A model generated the notes under the pieces. It was not told the DNA's origin. It saw nothing but the letters and a program-made list of their open reading frames with translations, and made no database searches. Source: Aldehydirespirator sp965203635 (lineage in GTDB: Bacteria > Actinomycetota > Acidimicrobiia > Acidimicrobiales > Aldehydirespiratoraceae). From it: a stretch of 64,000 bases of DNA. Shown here in pieces: positions 9,325 to 17,299 of this stretch. The first letter of the stretch is position 1; each line of letters opens with the position of its first letter. The position numbers and the translations under genes were made by a program. The stretch spans positions 2,356,001 through 2,420,000 of the forward strand of contig OZ241903.1 of NCBI GenBank assembly GCA_965203635.1. The letters are read 5' to 3'.

Positions 9325-9399
9325 TTGTCTGGCGGTGCCTTCGAGAACCTAACCGACACGGTCTATTCCTTTTGGGCCTCGCGCACGCTGTTCATCGGG

Positions 9400-9837
9400 T
9401 TGCTGCTTCCCGACGTCAACGTCCTCGTCTGCGCGCATGTCGAGGACTCGACTCCCGACCACTCCGAGTACGCGGCCTGGATCACTCGCCTGGCGACGGG
9501 GCCGGAACCCTTCGCCCTCTCCGTGCTCGTTCTGGGCGGCTTCGTCCGGGTGGTGACCAACCCCAGGATCTTTGATCCGCCGTCCGGTCTCGACCAGTCC
9601 CTGGCGTTCGTGTCCTCGCTGGCGGAGCGACCCACGGCGCGCATCGTCGGTCCCGGGCCCGATCATCTGGACATCTTCGAGAGACTGTGCCGCGAGGCGG
9701 GAGCCACCGGCAAGCTCGTCGCCGACGCCCAGCACGCGGCGGTCGCAGTCGAGCACGGCTGCACCATGGTGTCCACCGACTCGGACTTCAGCCGGTTTCC
9801 GGGACTCCGATGGAGGCATCCACTGCATCCCCGCTGA
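9400..9837 (+). CDS. VapC-like PIN-domain ribonuclease
   Basis: PIN fold of the VapC type. From the TTG at 9400 the protein begins LLPDVNVLVCAHVED, the canonical first strand with the first catalytic aspartate. Later acidic positions lie in the KLVADAQHAAVAVEHG and STDSDFSRFPGL segments. This start gives 145 residues, the usual VapC length; an earlier in-frame TTG at 9325 would add 25 residues without PIN character. Known VapC toxins cleave RNA. No VapB-type antitoxin gene is visible just upstream, so it is either an orphan or is paired with something else. Start uncertain, family firm. Confidence 0.75.
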   Translation: MLLPDVNVLVCAHVEDSTPDHSEYAAWITRLATGPEPFALSVLVLGGFVRVVTNPRIFDPPSGLDQSLAFVSSLAERPTARIVGPGPDHLDIFERLCREAGATGKLVADAQHAAVAVEHGCTMVSTDSDFSRFPGLRWRHPLHPR

Positions 9838-10048
9838 CGCCTTTCGCCAGCAGGTTCGGTCAGCAGCCCGGGCAAGTCCGAGCACGACGAGCCGACGTAG
9901 GAGCCGGACCGCCCGGTGCAGAGTGATGGGGTTGATATGACATTGGCTGTCGTATAGCGTGATGGGTGAGCCTCGCTGCCGGGCTGTGCGGCAAGCCGAC
10001 GTCTGACCGTGAGCACTGCCTGAGTGCCGCCGACCCCGCGAGGCTGCG

Positions 10049-10519
10049 ATGACCGCTCCCAACCCGACGCCTGCCGCCGAGGCGCTCCCGCCGCAGATGG
10101 TTCAACAAGCCGACAGCCCGACACCGCAGGCCGACGTCCGAGCCGGCCACAAGGCGGCCGCGGCCGGCCGCGAGGATGTCGGTGCCCTCATGTCGCCGAC
10201 CCGCTATCGGACCCGTTCGGCATTGTCGGTGACCGTCGTCGGCGCTCTCATGGCCGGCCTGTTCGTCTTCGCCACCAACACCCTCAACAGGAACTTCGAC
10301 AGCCTCGAGGCATCCATCAACCTGACCAACGCCCGCATCGACGACACCAACGCCCGCATCGACCGCATCGAGGCCCGTATCGACCGCATCGAGGTCAAGA
10401 TCGACGCTCTCGATGACCGCATGGACGCCATGGGCGCGGACATATCGGCAGTGCTGGCCATCTTGATCGAGCGCCGCGGCACCGGCGCAGTCCCTGAGGC
10501 CGGGGCGGCCGGCACGTAG
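10049..10519 (+). CDS. Membrane-anchored coiled-coil protein (156 aa)
   Basis: An Ala/Pro-rich N-terminus of about 55 residues is followed by one membrane segment (about 58-78, SVTVVGALMAGLFVFATNT). Then comes a regular coiled coil with a 7-residue period (ARIDDTNARIDRIEARIDRI), ending near a short hydrophobic helix (ISAVLAILIE). It resembles the protein at 7507-7869 in layout but is not obviously the same sequence. No enzymatic motif was seen. Related short ARID-repeat coiled-coil proteins are common next to toxin or nuclease genes in actinobacteria; function is unknown. The ATG at 10049 was chosen because it keeps the N-terminal segment and precedes the membrane helix. Confidence 0.65.
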   Translation: MTAPNPTPAAEALPPQMVQQADSPTPQADVRAGHKAAAAGREDVGALMSPTRYRTRSALSVTVVGALMAGLFVFATNTLNRNFDSLEASINLTNARIDDTNARIDRIEARIDRIEVKIDALDDRMDAMGADISAVLAILIERRGTGAVPEAGAAGT

Positions 10520-10582
10520 ACGCGCCTTCAGCCTCAACGTGCGCGGTCCTCGCCCCGCTCGGTGGCCGCTGCGCTGCCGGGC

Positions 10583-10588
10583 TACGGT
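10583..10588 (+). promoter_or_regulatory. -10-like element of pafA
   Basis: TACGGT ends 6 nt before the GTG start at 10595, the same spacing seen at several other genes in this window. This suggests a leaderless pafA transcript. No clear -35 was found. Confidence 0.4.
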
Positions 10589-10594
10589 GGCGGG

Positions 10595-11953
10595 GTGCAG
10601 CGGCGCATCTTCGGCATCGAGAACGAGTACGGCGTCACCTGCACGCTGCGGGGCCAGCGCCGCCTGAGCCCCGACGAGGTCGCCCGCTACCTGTTCCGCA
10701 AGGTGGTGTCGTGGGGGCGCAGCAGCAACGTGTTCCTGGGCAACGGCTCGCGGCTGTACCTCGACGTCGGCAGCCATCCCGAGTACGCCACCCCGGAGTG
10801 CGACTCGGCCCACGACCTGGTCGTGCACGACAAGGCCGGAGAGCGCATCGTCGAGCGCCTGCTGGGCGACGCCGAGGAGCGTCTGGCCGAGGAGGGCATC
10901 CGGGGCGACGTCTTCCTGTTCAAGAACAACACCGACTCGGCCGGCAACAGCTACGGCTGCCACGAGAACTACCTCACCAGCCGCCGCGACGACCTCAGCG
11001 ACTACGCCGAGGTTCTGATCCCGTTCCTGGTCAGCCGCCAGATATACGCCGGCGCGGGCAAGGTGCTGCAGACCGCCCGGGGCGCCATGTACTGCATCAG
11101 CCAGCGGGCCGAGCACATCTGGGAGGGGGTGTCGTCGGCCACCACCCGGTCGCGCCCGATCATCAACACCCGCGACGAGCCCCACGCCGACGCCGAGCGC
11201 TTCCGGCGGCTGCACGTGATCGTGGGCGACTCCAACATGAGCGAGTACACCACCTTCCTCAAGGTCGGGGCGTGCGCGCTGATGCTGCGAATGCTGGAGG
11301 ACCCCCGGGTGGTGCTGCGCGACATGACGCTGGAGAACCCGATCCGCGCCATCCGCGAGATCAGCCACGACACCACCTGCAGGCGCCGGGTGCGGCTCGC
11401 CACCGGCCGCGAGGTCAGCGCGCTCGAGATCCAGTCCGAGTACCTGAACCGGGCCCTGCGCTACGCCGAGCACCACGACCTGTCCGATGAGGAGAAGAAG
11501 GCTCTCACCATGTGGGAGTACTGCCTGACCGCCATCGAGCAGGATCCTCTCCAGCTCGACCGCGAGATCGACTGGGTCGTCAAGCACCATCTGGTGGAGG
11601 CGTACCGCCAGCGGCACGGGCTGGACCTGGCCGACCCCCGGGTCGCTCTCGTGGACCTGCAGTACCACGACGTCAGCCAGAGCCGCGGCCTCTACTACAC
11701 CATGCAGCATCGGGGGATGGTCGAGACGCTGGTGACCGAGGCCGAGATCCATCACGCCGTGGAGAACCCGCCGTCCACCACCCGGGCCCGCCTGCGGGGC
11801 GAGTTCATCCGCCGGGCCAAGGAGCGCAGGAGGGACTACACCGTCGACTGGGTCCACCTGAAGCTCAACGACCAGTCCCAGCGGACGGTGCTGTGCAAGG
11901 ACCCGTTCAAGTCCCACGACGAGCGGGTGGAGAAGCTGATCGCGTCCCTCTAG
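10595..11953 (+). CDS. pafA: Pup--protein ligase
   Basis: PafA joins the C-terminal glutamate of Pup to target lysines in the actinobacterial proteasome pathway, using ATP. From the GTG at 10595 the protein is 452 residues, the length of the mycobacterial enzyme, and begins MQRRIFGIENEYGVT. Hallmarks are RLYLDVGSHPEYAT with the conserved aspartate at residue 57, FKNNTDSAGNSYGCHENY, EHIWEGVSSATTRSRPI and VDWVHLKLNDQSQRTV near the end. An 11-residue longer reading from 10562 lacks family support. pafB and pafC follow. The Pup, Dop and 20S subunit genes are not in the window. Confidence 0.97.
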   Translation: MQRRIFGIENEYGVTCTLRGQRRLSPDEVARYLFRKVVSWGRSSNVFLGNGSRLYLDVGSHPEYATPECDSAHDLVVHDKAGERIVERLLGDAEERLAEEGIRGDVFLFKNNTDSAGNSYGCHENYLTSRRDDLSDYAEVLIPFLVSRQIYAGAGKVLQTARGAMYCISQRAEHIWEGVSSATTRSRPIINTRDEPHADAERFRRLHVIVGDSNMSEYTTFLKVGACALMLRMLEDPRVVLRDMTLENPIRAIREISHDTTCRRRVRLATGREVSALEIQSEYLNRALRYAEHHDLSDEEKKALTMWEYCLTAIEQDPLQLDREIDWVVKHHLVEAYRQRHGLDLADPRVALVDLQYHDVSQSRGLYYTMQHRGMVETLVTEAEIHHAVENPPSTTRARLRGEFIRRAKERRRDYTVDWVHLKLNDQSQRTVLCKDPFKSHDERVEKLIASL

Positions 11954-12019
11954 CCGGCCATCGCGATTCTGTGGGCAACGAAGCCGCTCCAGTCGGCATG
12001 TCTGCTCACAGAACCTGGT

Positions 12020-12025
12020 TATGTT
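12020..12025 (+). promoter_or_regulatory. -10-like element of pafB
   Basis: TATGTT ends 6 nt before the ATG at 12032. No convincing -35 is visible. The spacing suggests a leaderless transcript separate from pafA. Confidence 0.4.
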
Positions 12026-12031
12026 GACGTC

Positions 12032-12943
12032 ATGGACAAGTTCGAACGGCTGCTGAACCTGACCGCGGCGCTGCTCCACACCGCGCAGCCGCTCAGCGCC
12101 AGTGAGCTGCGTGAGCGCATGGCCGGCGCCTACTCGGAGGACAAGGCGGCCTTCAGGCGGATGTTCGAACGAGACAAGGCCGATCTGAGGGCGATCGGTG
12201 TGCCCATAGAGGTCTCGACCCTCTACCGGCTGGACCCGCCGGTGGACGGCTACCGCATACCGGCCCGGGCCTACGTGGGGCGCGACGTGCGCTTCGACCC
12301 CGACGAGCTCGCGGCGCTGCACCTGGCCACCAACCTGGTCCGGCTCGAGGGGGACTCCGGCGCGGGCCTGGCCCGGCTGGGCGGCGCGGCATCGGCCGGC
12401 GCCGCCGGGGCGGTCGAGGAGGTGGGCGCGCTGCCCTTCCATGATGCGCTGGGGAAGCTGGTGGCGGCCGCGATCGGACGCCGGGAGGTCTCGTTCGCCT
12501 ATCGCGAGGCCGAGCGGCGCATCGAACCGTGGCGCCTGTCGTTCCACCGGGGCCACTGGTACCTGGTGGGATGGGACGTCAGCCACGGCGAGGAGCGCAT
12601 GTTCCGGGTGGACCGCATCGACAGCGAGGTCACCGATCTGGGCGATGCGTCCCACCCGGTGGGGGAGGGCCCCGATCCCCGCACGCTCAGGCCCTGGGAG
12701 TTCGGCCCGGGCCGGCCGGTCGAGGCCCGGGTTCAGGTGGACGCCGACCAGGCGAGCTGGGCCTGCCACCGGGCCGGTGTCGACGGTGAGCGCCAGCCCG
12801 ACGGCTCGGTCGTGCTCACCCTCCAGGTGCGCGATGCCGCCGCCTTGAGGTCGTTCGTCGTGGAGTTCCTCGAGCACGCCGAGGTTCTCGACCCCGACTG
12901 GCTTCGCGATGAGGTCAAGGCCTGGCTGGAAGCGCTGGTCTGA
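12032..12943 (+). CDS. pafB: WYL-domain transcriptional regulator PafB
   Basis: A 303-residue protein with an N-terminal winged helix (MDKFERLLNLTAALLHTAQPLS start typical of PafB), a WYL domain in the middle and a WCX-type C-terminus ending LRDEVKAWLEALV. The WYL region is seen in WRLSFHRGHWYLVGWDVSHG and ERMFRVDRIDSEVTDL. In mycobacteria PafB and PafC form a heterodimer that activates LexA-independent DNA-damage genes, with single-stranded DNA as the proposed signal. The position between pafA and pafC matches the conserved order. Confidence 0.92.
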   Translation: MDKFERLLNLTAALLHTAQPLSASELRERMAGAYSEDKAAFRRMFERDKADLRAIGVPIEVSTLYRLDPPVDGYRIPARAYVGRDVRFDPDELAALHLATNLVRLEGDSGAGLARLGGAASAGAAGAVEEVGALPFHDALGKLVAAAIGRREVSFAYREAERRIEPWRLSFHRGHWYLVGWDVSHGEERMFRVDRIDSEVTDLGDASHPVGEGPDPRTLRPWEFGPGRPVEARVQVDADQASWACHRAGVDGERQPDGSVVLTLQVRDAAALRSFVVEFLEHAEVLDPDWLRDEVKAWLEALV

Positions 12944-12963
12944 CCCTCTGGATCTCCGAGACG

Positions 12964-12991
12964 TTGACCCGTCAGCGAGCCGTTCTAGGGT
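12964..12991 (+). promoter_or_regulatory. Putative leaderless promoter of pafC
   Basis: TTGACC (12964-12969), 16 nt, TAGGGT (12986-12991), then 6 nt to the GTG at 12998. Best -35/-10 pair in the paf block. It suggests that pafC can be made from its own transcript. Confidence 0.55.
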
Positions 12992-12997
12992 TGTGAG

Positions 12998-14008
12998 GTG
13001 ACCTCGGCGCCGGCTGCGAACCCGACCAGTCTGTCGGTGGCCGAGCGCATGGCCCGTTTGCTGGGGGTCGTGCCCTGGGTGGTCGAGCAGGACGGCGCCC
13101 ACCTCGACGACATCTCGGCCCGCTTCGACTACCCCCGAGAGCAGCTGCTGGAGGACCTCGAGCAGCGCCTGTTCTTCGTGGGAGTGCACCCGTTCACACC
13201 GGACACCCTGATCGAGGTGCGCATCGAGGACGGGATCGTCGACATCCAGTACGCGGACTGGTTCTCGCAGCCCATGCGGCTCTCGGTGGAGGAGGCGACC
13301 CGGCTGCTGGCTGCGGGCCGCAGCGTGCTCGACATGACGAAGGGGAGCGGGCGGGGACCGTCCGACGACGAGGACGAGGCCGCCCCGCTGGTGCGGGCGC
13401 TGGCCAAGCTGAGGCTGTCGCTGGGCTCGGAGGGAGCGGACAGCGCCGACTACATCGAGGTGAGTCTGGGCAACGCCCCGTCCCACACCCTCCACGACTT
13501 GCGGCGCGCCATCAGCGGGCGGCGGCAGATCCAGATCGAGTACTACTCCCAGGGCCGCGACGCGATGACATCCAGGGTCGTCGATCCGGCTCGGCTGCTG
13601 AGCCATGACGGCGTGTGGTACCTGTTCGGCTGGTGCCATCGGGCCCGCGCCGAGCGGGTCTTCCGCGTCGACCGGATCCGCACGCTGGTCGTGCTGGACT
13701 CGGATGCGGAGGTCGATCTGCCCCCTGGACCGTCGCCGGCGCTCTCGATCGACAGCGTGGACCGCACGGCCACGATCCGGCTGGCGCCGGAGGCCGCTTG
13801 GGCCGCCGACTACCACCGGGCGCAGGAGCGAACGGAGAACCCCGACGGCACCGTCGAGGCGGTGTTCGCGGTGGCCAGCGAGTCGTGGCTGGCCCGGCTG
13901 CTGGTGCAACTCGGGCCCCAGGCGGAGATCATCGACACCCACGAGGCCATCGACCCGGATCTGCGGGCGGCTACCGCGGCGCGGATGCTGGAGCGCTACC
14001 GCCGGTGA
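12998..14008 (+). CDS. pafC: WYL-domain transcriptional regulator PafC
   Basis: A 336-residue partner of PafB. The N-terminal HTH begins LSVAERMARLLGVVPWVVEQ, where a winged helix reads the DNA. The WYL core includes RQIQIEYYSQGRDAMTSRVV, GVWYLFGWCHRARAERVFR and VDRIRTLVVL. The C-terminal WCX domain ends RAATAARMLERYRR. The GTG start at 12998 sits 6 nt after TAGGGT. The stop overlaps the signal peptidase start by GTGA, so the two are probably co-translated. Confidence 0.92.
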   Translation: MTSAPAANPTSLSVAERMARLLGVVPWVVEQDGAHLDDISARFDYPREQLLEDLEQRLFFVGVHPFTPDTLIEVRIEDGIVDIQYADWFSQPMRLSVEEATRLLAAGRSVLDMTKGSGRGPSDDEDEAAPLVRALAKLRLSLGSEGADSADYIEVSLGNAPSHTLHDLRRAISGRRQIQIEYYSQGRDAMTSRVVDPARLLSHDGVWYLFGWCHRARAERVFRVDRIRTLVVLDSDAEVDLPPGPSPALSIDSVDRTATIRLAPEAAWAADYHRAQERTENPDGTVEAVFAVASESWLARLLVQLGPQAEIIDTHEAIDPDLRAATAARMLERYRR

Positions 14009-14658
14009 CCGGAGGCGCAACGGCTCGACCGGGCGAGTCCGCCGGACCGCCGCCCGCGGAGGCGGGCGGCGAGGACCCCGCGGGGCCGCCGACGACTCCG
14101 GGCCGGCGTGCGCTGTCGGTGGCCGTCGAGTGGCTCGTCGTGCTGGTCTGCGCTCTGGGTCTGGCCCTGTTGCTCAAGGCCTTCCTGGTGGAGGTGTTCG
14201 TGATCCCGTCGGGCTCGATGGAGCCCACCCTGATGGTGGACAACCGGGTGGTCGTGTACAAGCTCGGATACCGCCTCCACGACGTGAACCGGGGCGACGT
14301 GGTCGTGTTCGCCAATCCGGGCCCGGGTTCGGGCATCGACGACCTGATCAAACGTGTCGTCGCCCTCGAGGGCGAGACCTTCGAGATCCGGGACGGCTCG
14401 GTGTACATCGACGGCACCCGGCTGGAGGAGCCCTACCTCACCGACGGCGAATCGACGCTCTCCAAGGCGCCCATCCCAGGCTGCGTGAACGAAGCCGACT
14501 CGCTGTACTGCGAAGTGCCCGAGGGCACCGTCATCGTGCTGGGCGACAGTCGCGAGGACAGCCGCGACAGCCGCTTCTTCGGACCCGTGGACGTCGACGA
14601 CATCGTGGGCCGGGCCTTCATGAAGATCTGGCCCCCGAACGACATGGGCGGCGTGTAG
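14005..14658 (+). CDS. lepB: Signal peptidase I
   Basis: A type I signal peptidase of 217 residues that removes signal peptides from exported proteins. After a Pro/Ala-rich cytoplasmic tail comes one membrane anchor (about 38-66). The catalytic Ser71 lies in IPSGSMEPTL and Lys116 in LIKRVVALEGE. The box VLGDSREDSRDSRFFG closes the active site, as in the S26 family. The GTG at 14005 overlaps the pafC stop and gives the expected short N-terminus. TatA/B and TatC nearby fit a secretion-related neighbourhood. Confidence 0.93.
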   Translation: MTGGATARPGESAGPPPAEAGGEDPAGPPTTPGRRALSVAVEWLVVLVCALGLALLLKAFLVEVFVIPSGSMEPTLMVDNRVVVYKLGYRLHDVNRGDVVVFANPGPGSGIDDLIKRVVALEGETFEIRDGSVYIDGTRLEEPYLTDGESTLSKAPIPGCVNEADSLYCEVPEGTVIVLGDSREDSRDSRFFGPVDVDDIVGRAFMKIWPPNDMGGV

Positions 14659-14684
14659 CCGCCCGCGGGCCGCGCCGGCTGCGT

Positions 14685-14690
14685 GATACT
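14685..14690 (+). promoter_or_regulatory. -10-like element of the GDPD gene
   Basis: GATACT ends 6 nt before the ATG at 14697, the recurring leaderless spacing in this window. No clear -35. Confidence 0.35.
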
Positions 14691-14696
14691 TGCCTG

Positions 14697-15443
14697 ATGG
14701 CCACCCGCATACCGGCTCTGCTGGTGCCGCCCATCGCTTTCGCCCACCGCGGGGCGCGGGCCCATGCCCGGGAGAACACCCTCGAAGCGTTCGCGCTGGC
14801 CCGCGAGATGGGCGCCACCGGCATAGAGACCGACGCGTGGATCACCGCCGACGGCGAGATCGTGTTGAACCATGACGCGGCGGTCGGGGGACTGCCCACG
14901 TTCTCGACTCGCCGGATCTTCGGCCGGCCCGTCGCGAGCCTGCCCCGGTCGCGGCTGCCCGCCCACATACCCACTCTGGGCGAGTACTACGAGCACTGCG
15001 GCACCGATCTTCCCCTGAGCGTCGACGTGAAGGACGAGTCCGCCTTCGTGGGCCTGATCGCGGTGGCCCGGGACCACGGGGCGGCCGAACAGCTGTGGGT
15101 CTGCCATCACGACGCCGGCGTGCTTCAGGCATGGCGGTCCGCCGCTCCCGAGGTTCGGCTGGTGCACTCCACCCGCCTGGACCGCCTGCCGCGAGGACCC
15201 GAGCGCCACGCCGCCGACATCGCCGAGGCCGGCATCGACGCGGTGAACTTCCGCCGCGAGGACTGGAACGGCGGCCTCACCACGCTCTATCACCGATTCG
15301 GCCTGTTCACCCTGGGCTGGGACGCCCAGCAGGCCCGCCAAATCGCCGAGTTGGTCGACGCCGGTATCGATGCTGTGTACAGCGACCACGTCGACCGGAT
15401 GGTGGAGACCCTGGCCCACTTCACGGACGACGCCGACGGTTGA
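14697..15443 (+). CDS. Glycerophosphodiester phosphodiesterase family protein
   Basis: GDPD hydrolyses glycerophosphodiesters to glycerol-3-phosphate and an alcohol. The 248-residue protein shows the family core: FAHRGARAHARENT (HR motif at residues 17-18), GIETDAWITADGEIVLNHD (metal-binding Glu44 and Asp46 and the general acid His59), VDVKDES and a C-terminal FTLGWDAQQARQIAELVDAG. These match UgpQ-like proteins. No signal peptide, so it is probably cytoplasmic. The ATG at 14697 was chosen because it starts directly before the TIM barrel. Confidence 0.9.
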   Translation: MATRIPALLVPPIAFAHRGARAHARENTLEAFALAREMGATGIETDAWITADGEIVLNHDAAVGGLPTFSTRRIFGRPVASLPRSRLPAHIPTLGEYYEHCGTDLPLSVDVKDESAFVGLIAVARDHGAAEQLWVCHHDAGVLQAWRSAAPEVRLVHSTRLDRLPRGPERHAADIAEAGIDAVNFRREDWNGGLTTLYHRFGLFTLGWDAQQARQIAELVDAGIDAVYSDHVDRMVETLAHFTDDADG

Positions 15444-15541
15444 GCCAGGGGTCGGTCGAGGCCCGTCAGCGGTTCGCAGTATCGTGGTTTCAGAGGCCGA
15501 GCGGTAGGCGGCAACCAGTGGACATCCCAGCGAAACCCTCA

Positions 15542-15589
15542 GCGAGGCCGTGGCCCGAGCGGCCCGTGAGCGCAGCGAACAAGAGCGGG
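15542..15589. repeat. 48-bp dispersed intergenic repeat, copy 1
   Basis: Identical over 48 bases to 28528-28575. It begins GCGAGGCCGTGGCCCGAGC and ends GAACAAGAGCGGG. Both copies lie in intergenic DNA just after a plus-strand gene and before the next one. No transposase is nearby. It may be a REP-like or other dispersed repeat. Confidence 0.85.
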
Positions 15590-15639
15590 AAACGAGACGT
15601 TGCGCTGCGAGGCGTCATCACCTACCCGCGCATGTTCTA

Positions 15640-15891
15640 ATGTGGATGCTGGCACCGGCCGCGGCCACCGTCATCGCCCTCGGAGTGCTCATATACGGTC
15701 TGCGGGCCGTGGCCCACGCCGCGGGCGATCTGACCGGAGCGCTGAGGAAGACGTCGTCGGCGGCCGTGGCCTCCGACGAGCTGTCGCGTTTCGCGGTCCG
15801 GCTGGGCGATCACGCCGAGGCAACCAGGGCCTCCGCCGATCAGTTGCGAGTGTCGAGGCGCGATGGCAGCCGCCAACAGCCCCCTAGCTAG
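15640..15891 (+). CDS. Small single-pass membrane protein (83 aa)
   Basis: From the ATG at 15640 the protein begins MWMLAPAAATVIALGVLIYG, one strong membrane helix, followed by a polar tail (TGALRKTSSAAVASDELSRF) likely in the cytoplasm. Not recognised as a known family. It ends 9 bases before the tatA/B gene, so it may be part of that operon. A longer reading from 15550 would begin inside the dispersed repeat and is unlikely. Confidence 0.55.
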   Translation: MWMLAPAAATVIALGVLIYGLRAVAHAAGDLTGALRKTSSAAVASDELSRFAVRLGDHAEATRASADQLRVSRRDGSRQQPPS

Positions 15892-15894
15892 GCT
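15889..15894 (+). promoter_or_regulatory. -10-like element of tatA/B
   Basis: TAGGCT ends 6 nt before the GTG at 15901. It overlaps the end of the preceding small gene (stop at 15889-15891), so it may be an internal promoter or a chance match. Confidence 0.3.
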
Positions 15895-15900
15895 GCCAGG

Positions 15901-16416
15901 GTGGGAAACCTAGGCGGGGGAGAGATCCTGGTCATACTGCTGGTCGCCCTCATCGTGCTGGGGCCGACCAGGCTGCCCCCGGCCGTCCGCCAGGTCGGCA
16001 AGGTCGTGGGAGAGATCCGCCGCATCGGGCAGGGCTTCCAGCAGGAGCTGCGCGAGGCGGCCAAGCCCCTGCAGGAAGCGACCGCCGACTTGAAGGCGGC
16101 CGACAAGAGCCTGCGCGAGACCACCCAGAAGCCCCTCAAGGAGATGACGGAGACGCTGAAGGCCGCCGATCCGAGCAAGGCGATCGAGCCCCCGCCCGCG
16201 GCCAAGGACGAGGCCAAGGACGCCGCATCGGCCGAGGGCAGCAGCACACCGGGAACGGCCGCGGCGGGTCCGGTCTCCTGGGGCACTGCCGAGGCGAAGG
16301 TGAGCCCCCCTCCCGCGTCGGGCAGCGAAGACACCGGAGCGGCGGGCCAGGACGCCGCCGAGTCCGATGCTGTCGGGCCGGATGCCGAGCCCAAGATCGA
16401 CGGCACGCCCGACTAG
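15901..16416 (+). CDS. tatA: Sec-independent translocase TatA/TatB protein
   Basis: A 171-residue protein with the TatA/B N-terminal hairpin: a short membrane helix (GGGEILVILLVALIVL), the LGPTRLPPAVRQVGKVVGEI hinge and amphipathic helix, and then a long Lys/Ala-rich helical tail (KPLQEATADLKAADK) and a disordered Pro/Ala/Asp-rich end. The long tail fits TatB better than TatA. With TatC it exports folded, twin-arginine proteins. GTG start at 15901, 18 bases upstream of tatC. Confidence 0.85.
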   Translation: MGNLGGGEILVILLVALIVLGPTRLPPAVRQVGKVVGEIRRIGQGFQQELREAAKPLQEATADLKAADKSLRETTQKPLKEMTETLKAADPSKAIEPPPAAKDEAKDAASAEGSSTPGTAAAGPVSWGTAEAKVSPPPASGSEDTGAAGQDAAESDAVGPDAEPKIDGTPD

Positions 16417-16434
16417 GACTCCGCAGCCGCCGCG

Positions 16435-17265
16435 ATGACCGACGCAGTCGACGACACGGCTCCGATGGAGCGCCCGGACGACGGCGAGGGCGGCCACATG
16501 ACGCTCATGGAGCACCTGGCCGAGCTCCGCAACCGTCTCATCAAGGCGGTCGTGGCCGTGGCCGTGTGCGCGGTGGCCTGCTGGGTCCTCTACCCGTTCA
16601 TACTCGACCTCCTGCTGGAGCCGTACTGCAAGACCTTCCCCGTCGAGGAGCGGATCGACTCCCAGCTGTTCGGTCCGGACGGGGGCTGCAACCTGTTCGT
16701 CACCAGCCCCCTCGAACCCTTCAGCGTGCGGATCACCCTCGTCGCCTATTCGGGCCTGGCCCTGGCCATGCCGGTGCTGCTGTGGCAGGGGTGGCGCTTC
16801 ATCGCGCCCGGCCTGTACCGCCACGAGAAGCGCTACGCGATCCCGTTCGTGGCCGCGGGCGTAATGCTGTTCTTCCTGGGTGTCGGGCTGGCGTACTGGA
16901 GCCTGCCCCGGGCCCTCGACTTCCTGAAGGACATCGGCGGGCCCGACCTGGTATCGCTGTTCAGCCCGAAGGAGTACCTGGGCTTCGTGGTGAAGATGAT
17001 GGTCGCCTTCGGCATCGCCTTCCAGTTCCCGATCGTCCTCATCGGACTGCAAGTCATGGGCGTCGTCGAGAACCGCACCCTGCGCAGGGTCCGCTCCTAC
17101 GCGGTCGTGGGGATCGTGATCCTGGTAGCGGTGATCACCCCAAGCGGCGACCCCTTCACGCTGATGGCGCTCTCGATTCCCATGTACGCCTTCTATGAGA
17201 TCGCGATCCTGTGGGGCGTGCTGGCCAGCCGCCGGCAGCGAAAGCGAGAGGCGGCCCGGTCGTGA
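16435..17265 (+). CDS. tatC: Sec-independent protein translocase TatC
   Basis: A multi-pass membrane protein of 276 residues and the receptor for twin-arginine signal peptides. It has the TatC N-terminal signature MTLMEHLAELRNRLIKAVVA and six predicted membrane helices (VAVAVCAVACWVLYPF first, VGIVILVAVITPSGDPFT near the end). The conserved loop YRHEKRYAIPFV precedes helix 3. It directly follows the tatA/B gene. The start ATG at 16435 leaves a short acidic extension before the family start. Confidence 0.95.
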   Translation: MTDAVDDTAPMERPDDGEGGHMTLMEHLAELRNRLIKAVVAVAVCAVACWVLYPFILDLLLEPYCKTFPVEERIDSQLFGPDGGCNLFVTSPLEPFSVRITLVAYSGLALAMPVLLWQGWRFIAPGLYRHEKRYAIPFVAAGVMLFFLGVGLAYWSLPRALDFLKDIGGPDLVSLFSPKEYLGFVVKMMVAFGIAFQFPIVLIGLQVMGVVENRTLRRVRSYAVVGIVILVAVITPSGDPFTLMALSIPMYAFYEIAILWGVLASRRQRKREAARS

Positions 17266-17299
17266 GCCGCCGCCCAGGGCGCGCCGCAGCCGCCCGACC

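Noticed and set aside
9860..14020. A very long open frame antisense to pafA, pafB and pafC
   Set aside because: It arises from high GC and codon bias of the sense genes; no domain signature, and the sense genes are clearly conserved.
15550..15639. Upstream start for the 83-residue membrane protein
   Set aside because: The extension begins inside the dispersed 48-bp repeat and is Arg-rich; the ATG at 15640 directly precedes the membrane helix.
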